This document shows, one piece after another, positions 32,835 to 41,226 of a DNA stretch of 64,000 nucleotides. The stretch spans positions 4,588,001-4,652,000 of the forward strand of contig NZ_CP109427.1 in assembly GCF_036250695.1 (NCBI RefSeq), in the 5' to 3' direction. Each line of letters opens with the position of its first letter. Within the stretch, counting starts at the first letter, position 1. The DNA comes from Streptomyces sp. NBC_01497 (lineage in GTDB: Bacteria > Actinomycetota > Actinomycetes > Streptomycetales > Streptomycetaceae). The notes beneath the pieces are model-generated. The model was not told the DNA's origin and made no database searches. It worked only from the letters and a program-made list of their open reading frames with translations. Position numbers and translations under genes: made by a program.

Positions 32835-33032
32835 TCAGAGACCCAGGTCCAGGGCCAGGCAGGAGTAGTGGTTCCACGCGCCTTCGGGGTTGTACGCGTC
32901 CCCTGCCCGCTCCCTCGCGGACACGGGCTTCTCCTCGACCATGTCCTCGTAGTGGACACGCTCGGGAAGAGCGCCGAACCGCGCGTGGCGGGCCGCCGCG
33001 GCGGCGCCGTCGATCGTGATCGTGATGGCCAT
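32835..33032 (-). CDS. small conserved-looking protein of unknown function
   Basis: 65 residues from an ATG with GCGGAGAG upstream. The sequence starts MAITITIDGAAAAARHARFG, suggesting a short beta strand and helix, and includes NPEGAWNHYSCLALDLGL at the C-terminus. No membrane segment and no family recognised. High third-position GC and a good ribosome site argue that it is real. It lies between the CGNR regulator and the hydrolase on the same strand and has the shared operator 70 bp upstream over a TTGACA, so it is likely co-regulated with them. Confidence 0.7.
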   Translation of the reverse strand: MAITITIDGAAAAARHARFGALPERVHYEDMVEEKPVSARERAGDAYNPEGAWNHYSCLALDLGL

Positions 33033-33101
33033 GTCACTCTCCGCTCAGTCGGTGGCGGCATTCGATGTCCGCTCTGTGCCGATAACGCTGACAGTCGCTC
33101 G

Positions 33102-33124
33102 CGTCACCTGTCAAGAAGGTGATG
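33102..33124. promoter_or_regulatory. CGTCACC-N9-GGTGACG operator, copy 2 (small gene)
   Basis: CGTCACC (33102-33108), nine bases, GGTGATG (33118-33124). On the minus strand the spacer contains TTGACA (complement of 33109-33114), a perfect -35 for the 65-residue protein gene. A -10 would fall near 33085-33091 (CAGCGT). The sequence beyond the palindrome, GTATGACGT, is shared with copy 3. Confidence 0.75.
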
Positions 33125-33215
33125 TATGACGTAACACTTACGGCGTGCGGCCGGTGACCTGCGACGCGCCACGGATGGGGGGTGGGAGCCTCCCGCCCGT
33201 CGGCCCTCGCCCGTT

Positions 33216-33257
33216 GCCCCGTGCCCCGTGCCCCGTGCCCCGTGCCCCGTGCCCCGT
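33216..33257. repeat. 7-bp tandem repeat, six units
   Basis: Six perfect copies of GCCCCGT, 75 bp beyond the stop of the hydrolase gene (leftward). A period of 7 excludes a protein repeat. Resembles the tracts at 233-280 and 7331-7378 in position (intergenic, downstream) and composition. Confidence 0.9.
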
Positions 33258-33331
33258 GGCCGGTCGCCCGGCGCAAGGCCGCCGGGCCGGGCGCGGCCCC
33301 GCGCCCGCCGCGCCCGTGGGGTCCGGGTCCC

Positions 33332-34387
33332 TCAGAAGTGGTCCACGTCCACGACGGCCTGGGCGAAGGCGGTGGGCGCCTCCTGCGGCACGTTGTGGCC
33401 GACGCCGGCCAGGGTGCGGTGGTCGTACGCGCCGGTGAACTTGTCCCGGTACATGCTGCCGTCGCCCGGGGCGGTGAATGGGTCCAGCGCGGGGTCGAGG
33501 GTGATGGTCGGGACCCCGATGGTGGGCGCCGCCGCGAGCTGCTGCTCGTAACGGTCGTAGCGGCGTTCGCCGTCGGCGAGGCTGAGCCGCCAGCGGTAGT
33601 TGTGGATGACGATGGCCGCGTAGTCGGGGTTGTCGAAGGCGGCGGCCGTGCGCGCGAAGGTGGCTGCGTCGAAGTTCCAGGTGGGGGAGACCGTCTTCCA
33701 GACCAGCTCGGCCAGTTGGTCGCGGTCGGCCGGGGTCTCCATGGCGAGCTTGCCGCGCTCCGTGGCGAAGTAGTACTGGTACCACCAGGCGTACTCGGCC
33801 GCGGGCGCGAGCGGACTCAGGTTGGCCTTGAGGTTGGTGACGAGGTAGCCGCTCACCGACACGAGTGCCTTGCAGCGTTCCGGCCAGAGGGCCGCGATGA
33901 TGTCGGCGGTCCTCGATCCCCAGTCGTATCCGGCGAGGACGGCCTTCTCGATGCCGAGGGCGTCCATCAGCGCGACGATGTCGAGGGCGACCGCGGACTG
34001 CTGGGCGTTCCTGACGGTCCGGGCGGAGAGGAAGCGCGTCGTGCCGTGGCCGCGGAGGTACGGGACGATCACGCGGTAGCCCTGCGCCGCGAGCAGGGGC
34101 GCGACGTCCACGTAGCTGTGGATGTCGTAGGGCCAGCCGTGCAGGCAGATGACCACCGGGCCGTGGGCGGGGCCCACTTCGGCGTAACCCATGGTCAGCA
34201 CGCCGGCCTTGACCTGCTTCAGCGACGCGAACGAGGTGTGGGCCCCGCCCTTGACCGAAGGCAGGGTCGGCGCCGGGGTGGGGCGCCTCGTCGCGGCGGA
34301 GGCGGCCGGTACGCCGGTCAGGGCGGTCAGTGAGGCCGCGGTGGCGCCGGTGCCCAGAGCCATGCTGAAAGTACGTCGGTTGATCAT
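33332..34387 (-). CDS. Tat-exported alpha/beta hydrolase, epoxide hydrolase-like
   Basis: 351 residues from the ATG at 34387 with GGAGGACC upstream. The N-terminus INRRTFSMALGTGATAASLT followed by Ala-rich ASA is a twin-arginine signal (RRTFSM), so the folded enzyme is exported. The oxyanion motif is CLHGWPYD, the nucleophile is Asp155 in GYDWGS (epoxide hydrolase/dehalogenase type, not Ser), the base is His331 in GVGHNVPQE, and an acidic partner is in LDPALDPF. Two Tyr in the cap (YYFAT, RYDRYEQQ) would activate an epoxide. Likely an extracellular hydrolase of epoxides or related electrophiles. A shared palindromic operator overlaps its -35 (34503-34525). Confidence 0.9.
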   Translation of the reverse strand: MINRRTFSMALGTGATAASLTALTGVPAASAATRRPTPAPTLPSVKGGAHTSFASLKQVKAGVLTMGYAEVGPAHGPVVICLHGWPYDIHSYVDVAPLLAAQGYRVIVPYLRGHGTTRFLSARTVRNAQQSAVALDIVALMDALGIEKAVLAGYDWGSRTADIIAALWPERCKALVSVSGYLVTNLKANLSPLAPAAEYAWWYQYYFATERGKLAMETPADRDQLAELVWKTVSPTWNFDAATFARTAAAFDNPDYAAIVIHNYRWRLSLADGERRYDRYEQQLAAAPTIGVPTITLDPALDPFTAPGDGSMYRDKFTGAYDHRTLAGVGHNVPQEAPTAFAQAVVDVDHF

Positions 34388-34502
34388 GGTGGGTCCTCCG
34401 CGCGTTTCGGTGTGCCGGCCTGCGTGCCGCCGGGCGTGTGCCGGTCGGCTGCCCGCGCCGCCCTCGGTGGGTTTGCGTGCGCGATGACTTTCGCACGGCA
34501 TG

Positions 34503-34525
34503 CGTCACCCGTCAAATAGGTGACG
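34503..34525. promoter_or_regulatory. CGTCACC-N9-GGTGACG operator, copy 3 (hydrolase gene)
   Basis: CGTCACC (34503-34509), nine bases, GGTGACG (34519-34525 region; perfect arms). On the minus strand the spacer contains TTGACG (-35) followed after 17 bp by GAAAGT (-10, complement of 34487-34492), which is the promoter of the Tat-exported hydrolase. The downstream GTATGACGT is shared with copy 2. Confidence 0.75.
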
Positions 34526-34697
34526 GAAGTATGACGTGGACGTCGGACGGCGCGTCGGAGAAGGCGGCACGCCGTCGGCCGCCGCCCGCCCGGAAGAGGG
34601 GAGTTGGACGCTCACGGGCAGGCTGCCGGGCCGATGTGGCAGGCTGGCGCCAGCCGGCCGCGGGCGGCGCCGCGGCGGTAGTCGAGAGGGGCGCAGC

Positions 34698-35495
34698 ATG
34701 ACCCGGAAGAGCTTCCACCGCGACGAGATCGACACGAGCAGGCCGCATCCCGCGCGGATCTACGACTACCTGCTCGGCGGAAAGAACAACTACGAACTCG
34801 ACCGCGAGGCGGGAGAACGCCTGGCGGGTGCGGCGCCCGAGGTGCGGATCGGGGTGCGGGCCAACCGCGCGTTCCTGCGGCGTGCCGTGCGGTACGTGGT
34901 GGGCAGCGGCGTCCGCCAGATCCTCGACATCGGCACCGGACTGCCCACGTCGCCGAACGTGCACGAGACGGCCCTGGAAGTGGCGCCTGACGTGCGCATC
35001 GCCTACGTGGACAACGATCCGATCGTGAACACGTACGCCGACGCGCTGCTCAGCGGCGCGGGCGAGACGAGCGTGGTGCTCGGCGACCTGCGCGAACCCG
35101 GGGCCCTGCTGCAGCACCCGGACGTCCGCCGGGTCATCGACTTCGACCAGCCGGTGGCGCTGCTCCTGGTCGCCGTCGTGCACTTCCTCGCCGACGCCGA
35201 CGAACCCGGGCGGATCATCGCCACACTGCGCGACGCGCTGCCGGCCGGCAGCTTCCTGGTGCTCTCGCACGCCACCGGGGACTTCGCCGACCGCAGCGAG
35301 GCCCAGGCCGTCTACGACAACGCCAGCGCACGCCTCAATCTGCGCTCCCGCGCCGGGGTCGAGGGTTTCTTCGAGGGCTTCGAGCTGATCGAACCGGGCC
35401 TGGCCCAGGTCCCGTTCTGGCGCCCGGAGACGCCGCCACCGGCCGGATCGGGCGAGATCGGCTTCTACGGCGGGGTGGGACGCAGGACCCGCTGA
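34698..35495 (+). CDS. SAM-dependent methyltransferase, Methyltransf_19 (DUF574) family
   Basis: 265 residues from an ATG with GAGAGGGG upstream. The hallmark PHPARIYDYLLGGKNNYELD near residues 14-34 and the SAM site ILDIGTGLPTSPNVHE, with AYVDNDPIV as acidic loop, identify this actinobacteria-restricted family, often present in many copies in Streptomyces genomes. The substrate is unknown; the family is related to O-methyltransferases. It diverges from the Tat hydrolase; the operator at 34503 lies 173 bp upstream. Confidence 0.93.
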   Translation: MTRKSFHRDEIDTSRPHPARIYDYLLGGKNNYELDREAGERLAGAAPEVRIGVRANRAFLRRAVRYVVGSGVRQILDIGTGLPTSPNVHETALEVAPDVRIAYVDNDPIVNTYADALLSGAGETSVVLGDLREPGALLQHPDVRRVIDFDQPVALLLVAVVHFLADADEPGRIIATLRDALPAGSFLVLSHATGDFADRSEAQAVYDNASARLNLRSRAGVEGFFEGFELIEPGLAQVPFWRPETPPPAGSGEIGFYGGVGRRTR

Positions 35496-35859
35496 ACCCG
35501 CGCGCCCGCTGACCCCGCGTATCCGCACCCGCACGGCAGTGCTCGCCGTACCCTCAGCACCCTCCGCACCCGCCGGATCGCCACCGCGCGACCCAGGCGG
35601 GTGCGATCCCGTCCGCACCCGTGCGCGTCAGCACGCCCGGCGAACGCCGCGTCGGCCCCGCCCGCCTCGCGCGACCGCCCCACGCCGTCGCACCGACCCG
35701 CGCGGACGCCCTGGTACGACGCCCGACCGACGCCCGGACCGGGTCCGGACCGGCGTCCGTGACCGGCGGGAACGCGCGTGAGAAGGTCAGCGCGGAACAA
35801 GGTGCCTGAGCGGTTCGTCTCGGTGGCCGAAGCGACAACCGGGTGTACGGAGGGTGGGA
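35496..35859. other. gap, nothing identified
   Basis: 364 bp between two rightward genes. Only GC-rich sequence with open but unbiased frames; no hairpin with a T-tract, no recognisable promoter. Confidence 0.4.
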
Positions 35860-36378
35860 GTGGCGTCACGCGACGGCCGTGCGGCCCTGGTGGGGGCCGT
35901 GGAGCAGGAGGTGCGGGGCCTGGTCTCGGGTTCCGTCCGCTTCCACCAAGCGGTGGCGGACCGCCTGGGGTTGAACGTGCTGGATCTGAACTGCCTGGAG
36001 GCCCTGGTCGGTCGTGGCGCGATGACGGCGGGCCGGCTCGCGGAGGAGAACGGCGTCACGACCGGTGCGATCACCGGTGTCGTCGACCGGCTGGAAGCGG
36101 CGGGGCACGTCCGCAGGGAGAAGGACCCCCACGACCGGCGGCGGGTCATCGTGACCCCGCTCGACGGCGCCGAGGCGCGCATCGCTCCGCTCTTCGCCTC
36201 GCTCGGGGGCTCGCTCGCCGAGCTCTGCTCGCAGTACAGCGACGCGCAGTTGGAGGCCGTGCTCGGCTTCGTGCGTGCCGTGGGGCCCCTCACGTCCGAG
36301 GAGGCCGTCACGTTGCGCGCGGGGTCGCCCCCGAAGACGTCCGGGCCCGCATCGCGTGCGGTGGCGCCCGAACGCTGA
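35860..36378 (+). CDS. MarR-family transcriptional regulator
   Basis: 172 residues from the GTG at 35860, preceded by GGAGGG; a GTG at 35854 overlaps that ribosome site and is less likely. Winged-helix core: LNVLDLNCLEALVGRGAMTA, AGRLAEENGVTTGAITGVVDR (helix-turn-helix with recognition helix TTGAITGVVDRLE), and the wing with REKDPHDRRRVIV (the DxRxxxV motif). MarR proteins are dimers that sense phenolic or oxidised ligands and repress neighbouring genes. No obvious target is adjacent; the T7SS locus starts 750 bp downstream. Confidence 0.92.
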   Translation: MASRDGRAALVGAVEQEVRGLVSGSVRFHQAVADRLGLNVLDLNCLEALVGRGAMTAGRLAEENGVTTGAITGVVDRLEAAGHVRREKDPHDRRRVIVTPLDGAEARIAPLFASLGGSLAELCSQYSDAQLEAVLGFVRAVGPLTSEEAVTLRAGSPPKTSGPASRAVAPER

Positions 36379-37133
36379 CCGGATCGTCCAACTCCCCAAT
36401 CTTGAAGCGGAGTTCATGGCCTGTGGGGCGGGCGGCTGATGCCCGTCGCCCGCGGTTCGCGGGGCCGCGCCCTTCGCGACGCCGTACGGGGGCGCCGCCG
36501 GCGTCGGTGCCCGACCCGCCTGCCTGCCCGTTCGCGGCGGGTCCCGCCGCGCGGCGGCGCGGCCGTCATCGAGGTTCCGCCCGCCCGTCGGCCGGTGTCC
36601 CCGGGCCGGTGTCCGTCACCGGGTCGCCGTCCGGGTGCCGCGACGCCGGAGCGGGCGAGCGGGCCCGCGCCCGGATGAGAGGGTATTGCGCGGTACTTGC
36701 GCCCGCTTTTCGGCTGTGCCGGATCGGGATTACGGGGTCCGCCCGTGGTTCACGGTCCTGTGCATGAGGTTTGTCACAGCGCGTCCCGGTGTGTCGTGCC
36801 GGTCGGGATCCCGGGGGGAATTTCAGATGAATTCAACTTCATAAACTTCGTGTGACGGGAACGTCCGGGCGGCGCCGGGTGTCTGTCCATGTGGAATCTC
36901 GGCTACTCCAGGGCAAGAAGGGGCGTACAGGGAGTAACGAGCCATCACATTTGTCACCGGGAGGGCCTGATGACCGTTTCATCCTGACGTGACCTTGACG
37001 CTGTCCGTTTGTGGGCAAATCGAGCCCGTTCACGTAACCGCAAGATTTACCGGGGGGTGGTCGCCAGTTCTTTGGAACTCTCTATAGTTGACAACCCCAT
37101 TAGCGCGCGCGTGGAGCAGGAAAGAGAGCCGAT
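36379..37133. other. 755-bp gap leading into the T7SS locus
   Basis: No gene is supported. The second half is less GC-rich, with AATTTCAGATGAATTC (around 36819-36834) and AACTTCATAAACTTC. It likely holds regulatory sites of the secretion locus. A perfect-looking -10 TATAGT lies at 37083-37088, with a TTGACG at 36995-37000 that is too far upstream to pair with it. Confidence 0.45.
37083..37088 (+). promoter_or_regulatory. -10 element upstream of eccC
   Basis: TATAGT, one base from the consensus, is 46 bases before the TTG start. A -35 at the expected distance (TCGCCA, 37061-37066) is poor, suggesting an activator or a different sigma factor. Confidence 0.5.
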
Positions 37134-40100
37134 TTGAGCACCGTGGTCGCAAAGCGCTCACCACGTGCCGAGGCGCCCCGTCTGCCGGAGGGTCAGGTCG
37201 AACTGGCCGAACCTCCCGTTCTGGGTGAGCCGGCCACAGCGGACTTCGGGTCCACTCTCATGTACTTGCCGATGGGCCTGGGTGCCGGCGCCATGGTGCT
37301 GATGTTCTCCATGCGCGGCGGCGGCCCGACGACGTACATGATGTCCGGGATGATGGCCGTCGCGATGGTGAGCATGACGCTCACTCAGGTCGGCCGCGCG
37401 GGCGGTGAGCGGCGCAAGCGCATGCGCGCCGAGCGCCGCGACTACCTCCGCTACCTGGCGCAGAAGCGCATCCAGGCCCGGCAGGCGGCGGACGAGCAGC
37501 GCGCGTCGCTGCTGTGGGACAACCCCGACGCCGCCGACCTGTGGGCGCTCGCGCTCGGCACCCGGCTGTGGGAACGGCGCCCCGCCCACGAGGACTTCGG
37601 CCGGGTCAGGATCGGGCTCGGCGTGCGCAGGGCCGCGTTGCAGTTCCTGCCGCCGCAGACCAAGCCCGTGGAGGACCTGGAGCCGCTGTCCGCGATCTCG
37701 CTGCGCCGCTTCACCCGCGCCCACCAGACCGTGCCGGGCCTGCCGATCCCGGTGGCCCTCGGCCGTTTCACCAGCGTGGAGTTCGCGGGCGAGGCGGAGA
37801 GCGCGCTCGGGCTGATCCGGGCGATGATCGCCCAGCTCGCCGTCTTCCACTCGCCGGACGAACTGCGCGTCGCGGTCCTCGCCGACGAGCAGGGGCGCGC
37901 CGAGTGGGACTGGCTGAAGTGGCTGCCGCACAACGCGCATCCGTACGAGGAGGACGACGCGGGGCCCCTGCGGCTCTGCTCGGACGACTACGACGCGCTG
38001 TTCGACCTGCTCGGCTCGGACGTGCAGGGCAGGCCCGACCACGACCCCGCGTCCACGCCCGGTGTGGTGGAGCCGCTCGTGGTGATCGTCGCCCAGGGCG
38101 TACGGATCCCCGACGGCTCCCGGCTGCTCGGCGCGGGCATCCGCGGCGTCGTGCTGCTGGACGCGACGGGCGCCATGACGGGCGGCCCGAAGGTCCTGCG
38201 GCTCACCACGCACGGCACTGAGGTGGAGTTCCCGAGCGGCAGCGACATGGTGACCGCGCAGGCCGACACGCTCACCGCGCGGGCCGCCGGGAACCTGGCA
38301 CGCATCCTCGCGCCGATGCGCACGGGGGGCAGCGTCGACCTCTCCGACCGCGCGCTGGACTCCGACTTCGACCTGACCGCGCTGCTCGGCATCCGTGACG
38401 CGCACACCTTCGACGTGGCCACCAAGTGGCGTCCCCGTATCGAGCAGGCCGCCCGGCTGATGGTGCCGCTCGGTGTGACCGACGACGGCGAGGTCGTCAA
38501 TCTCGACATCAAGGAGTCCGCGCAGGGCGGCATGGGCCCGCACGGCCTGCTGATCGGTGCCACCGGATCCGGCAAGAGCGAGTTGCTGCGCACCCTGGTC
38601 ATGGGCCTCGTCGCGACCCACTCGTCCGAGGTGCTCAACCTGGTCCTGGTGGACTTCAAGGGCGGTGCCACGTTCCTCAACATGGACCGGCTGCCGCACA
38701 CGTCGGCGGTCATCACCAACCTCGCCGACGAGATACACCTCGTGGACCGGATGCGGGATTCCATCAACGGCGAGATGATCCGCCGCCAGGAACTGCTGCG
38801 CGAGTCCGGTTACGCGTCCCTCTTCGACTACGAGAAGGCGCGCGGCGCGGGCGCGGAGCTGACCCCGCTCCCCTCGCTGCTGATCATCGTCGACGAGTTC
38901 TCCGAACTGCTCGCCAGCAAGCCGGAGTTCGTGGACCTGTTCGTGTCGATCGGCCGCCTCGGGCGAAGCCTCGGCGTCCACCTGCTGCTCGCCTCGCAGC
39001 GACTGGACGAGAGCCGCATCCACAAGGTGGAGGGCCACCTCTCGTACCGGATCGCGCTGCGGACGTTCTCCTCGATGGAGTCGCGCAGTGTGATCGGTGT
39101 GTCCAACGCGTACGAGCTGCCGTCGGCCCCCGGCAACGGCTTCCTGAAGGTCGACACCACCAACCTGGTCCGCTTCAAGGCGGCCTACGTCTCCGGCGCC
39201 GCGCCGGCGCCCACCGGCACCGGCGACCCGTACGCGGCCGGTGGTGAACTGTCCACGGAGGTGGCGCCGTTCGCCCTGGCGCAGAGCGGCGAGCTGCGCT
39301 CCGCCCGGGAGGACGAGGCACTCAGCGCCCTCACCCAGGAGTCCCTGCGCACCGGGGGCGACGAGGGCGAGGAGAGCGAGGAGAGCCTTCTCGAACTCCT
39401 CGTGAACCGGCTGGAGGACAGCGGCCCGCCCGCTCGCCAGGTGTGGCTGCCGCCGCTGACGTCCCCGCCGAGCCTCGACCAGCTCCTGCCGGGCATCGTC
39501 CCGGACCCGGCGCGCGGTATGACGGCCGCCGGTCACCCGGCGCTCGGTTCGCTGCGCATCCCGCTCGGCATGGTGGACAAGCCCTTCGAGCAGCTGCGTG
39601 AGCTGCTGGTGGCGGACCTGTCCGGTGCCGACGGGCACGTCGGCCTGGTGGGAGCGCCGCAGACCGGCAAGTCGACGATGCTGCGCAGCCTGATGCTGTC
39701 GCTCGCGCTCACCCACACGCCGGAGGAGGTCCAGTTCTACTGCCTGGACTTCGGCGGTGGCGGTCTCGTGTCGACCGCGGGCCTGCCGCACGTCGGTTCC
39801 GTCGCGACCCGCCTGGAGCGCGACCGGGTGCTGCGTACCGTGGCCGAGCTGACCCAGTTGCTGGAGCGCCGCGAGCAGATGTTCACCTCGCGCGGCCTGG
39901 AGTCCATGGCCGCCTACCGAGCCCTGCGCGCGTCCGGCGAGATCGACGACCCGTACGGCGACGTGTTCCTCGTCGTGGACGGCTGGGGCACGCTGCGCCA
40001 GGACTTCGAGGACCTGGAGCCGCGCGTCAACGAACTGGCCGCGCGCGGCCTCTCGTTCGGCCTGCACATCGTCGCCTCCGCCGTCCGCTGGTCGGAGATC

Positions 40101-41117
40101 CGCTCGCGGCTGCGGGACATGCTCGGCACCAAGTTCGAACTGCGCCTCGGCGACTCGATGGAGTCCGAGGTCGGCTCCAAGGCGGCGGCGGGCGTCCCGC
40201 ACCAGCCGGGCCGCGGCCTGACCTCGGCGGGGCACCACTTCATGGCCGCGATCCCGCGCCTCGACGGCTCCTCGGAGACCGCCGACCTGACCGTGGCGAC
40301 CAAGTCCGCGGTCGTGGAGATCGACACGTTCTGGACGGGCGGCTCCGCGCCCGGCGTACGGCTGCTGCCGACCGAACTCCCGGCCGCCCAGCTGCCGGCC
40401 GCCGAGGGCACCGACGACCTGCGGATCTGCCTCGGCCTCGACGAGCAGCGCCTCGCGCCGTACTGGCACGACTTCGGCGCCACCCCGCACCTGATGGTGC
40501 TGGGCGACGGGGAGACCGGCAAGACCAACGCGCTGCGCCTCGTCATCAACGGCATCACCTCGCGCTACACGCCCGACGAGGCCCGCATCATGGTGGCCGA
40601 CCCGGGCCGCGGCCTGCTGAAGTCCGTACCCGAGGAGTACCGCGTCGGGTACGTGGTGGACGCCGAGGCCCTCGTGCAGCTGTCGAACAACGCGGCCGTG
40701 TCCGTCGGCAAGCGCGTCCCGGGGCCGGACGTCACACCGGAGCAGCTCGATCAGCGCGACTGGTGGACCGGCCCCAAGCTGTTCGTCCTCATCGACGACT
40801 ACGACCTGGTCACCGGCGCGCCCGGGATGGCCTCACCGGTCGGCCCGCTCACCCAGCTCCTCGCGCAGGGCACGCACATCGGCCTGCACGTCGTGGTGGC
40901 CCGCAGCACCTCCGGCGCGATGCGGGCCATGATGGACCCGATGCTGCGACGCCTGTGGGAACTGGGGAACCCGGCGCTGCTGTTCTCCTATCCCAAGGAG
41001 GAGGGCAAGTTCCTCGGCGAGGCGAAGCCGCGCACTCTGCCGGTGGGCCGCGCCCAGCTCGTCACCCGGCGCGGGGTGCGGCTCGTCCAGACCGGTCTGG
41101 TGGTGCCACCGTCGTGA
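37134..41117 (+). CDS. eccC: type VII secretion ATPase EccC (fused EccCa/EccCb)
   Basis: 1327 residues from a TTG with AAAGAGAG upstream. Two N-terminal membrane helices (TLMYLPMGLGAGAMVLMFSM and YMMSGMMAVAMVSM) precede three FtsK/SpoIIIE-type ATPase domains. Walker A1 GATGSGKSE is at about 475 with Walker B LLIIVDEFSE at about 582, A2 GAPQTGKST at about 840, and A3 GDGETGKTN at about 1124. The first domain retains the full catalytic set; the third has a non-standard P-loop. EccC is the motor that recognises the C-terminal signal of WXG100 substrates and drives export. Single-chain EccC is the usual form in Streptomyces. It starts a long co-oriented locus. Confidence 0.96.
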   Translation: MSTVVAKRSPRAEAPRLPEGQVELAEPPVLGEPATADFGSTLMYLPMGLGAGAMVLMFSMRGGGPTTYMMSGMMAVAMVSMTLTQVGRAGGERRKRMRAERRDYLRYLAQKRIQARQAADEQRASLLWDNPDAADLWALALGTRLWERRPAHEDFGRVRIGLGVRRAALQFLPPQTKPVEDLEPLSAISLRRFTRAHQTVPGLPIPVALGRFTSVEFAGEAESALGLIRAMIAQLAVFHSPDELRVAVLADEQGRAEWDWLKWLPHNAHPYEEDDAGPLRLCSDDYDALFDLLGSDVQGRPDHDPASTPGVVEPLVVIVAQGVRIPDGSRLLGAGIRGVVLLDATGAMTGGPKVLRLTTHGTEVEFPSGSDMVTAQADTLTARAAGNLARILAPMRTGGSVDLSDRALDSDFDLTALLGIRDAHTFDVATKWRPRIEQAARLMVPLGVTDDGEVVNLDIKESAQGGMGPHGLLIGATGSGKSELLRTLVMGLVATHSSEVLNLVLVDFKGGATFLNMDRLPHTSAVITNLADEIHLVDRMRDSINGEMIRRQELLRESGYASLFDYEKARGAGAELTPLPSLLIIVDEFSELLASKPEFVDLFVSIGRLGRSLGVHLLLASQRLDESRIHKVEGHLSYRIALRTFSSMESRSVIGVSNAYELPSAPGNGFLKVDTTNLVRFKAAYVSGAAPAPTGTGDPYAAGGELSTEVAPFALAQSGELRSAREDEALSALTQESLRTGGDEGEESEESLLELLVNRLEDSGPPARQVWLPPLTSPPSLDQLLPGIVPDPARGMTAAGHPALGSLRIPLGMVDKPFEQLRELLVADLSGADGHVGLVGAPQTGKSTMLRSLMLSLALTHTPEEVQFYCLDFGGGGLVSTAGLPHVGSVATRLERDRVLRTVAELTQLLERREQMFTSRGLESMAAYRALRASGEIDDPYGDVFLVVDGWGTLRQDFEDLEPRVNELAARGLSFGLHIVASAVRWSEIRSRLRDMLGTKFELRLGDSMESEVGSKAAAGVPHQPGRGLTSAGHHFMAAIPRLDGSSETADLTVATKSAVVEIDTFWTGGSAPGVRLLPTELPAAQLPAAEGTDDLRICLGLDEQRLAPYWHDFGATPHLMVLGDGETGKTNALRLVINGITSRYTPDEARIMVADPGRGLLKSVPEEYRVGYVVDAEALVQLSNNAAVSVGKRVPGPDVTPEQLDQRDWWTGPKLFVLIDDYDLVTGAPGMASPVGPLTQLLAQGTHIGLHVVVARSTSGAMRAMMDPMLRRLWELGNPALLFSYPKEEGKFLGEAKPRTLPVGRAQLVTRRGVRLVQTGLVVPPS

Positions 41118-41226
41118 CCGTGCCTCCGTCCGCCGTGCCCGTCCCCGCCGCGTCCCCGCGCGGCACCGGGCGCGCCGAGAACCCCCGTTCCTGTTCCTGT
41201 CCCCCTCCGTGCCCACCGGGAGCGTC

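Noticed and set aside
36439..36844. Small rightward frames before the T7SS locus
   Set aside because: Arg/Pro/Gly-rich, no ribosome site, no motif, and they overlap each other in different frames.
37158..40490. Minus-strand frame of about 1110 codons opposite eccC
   Set aside because: Antisense shadow of the clear three-ATPase EccC.
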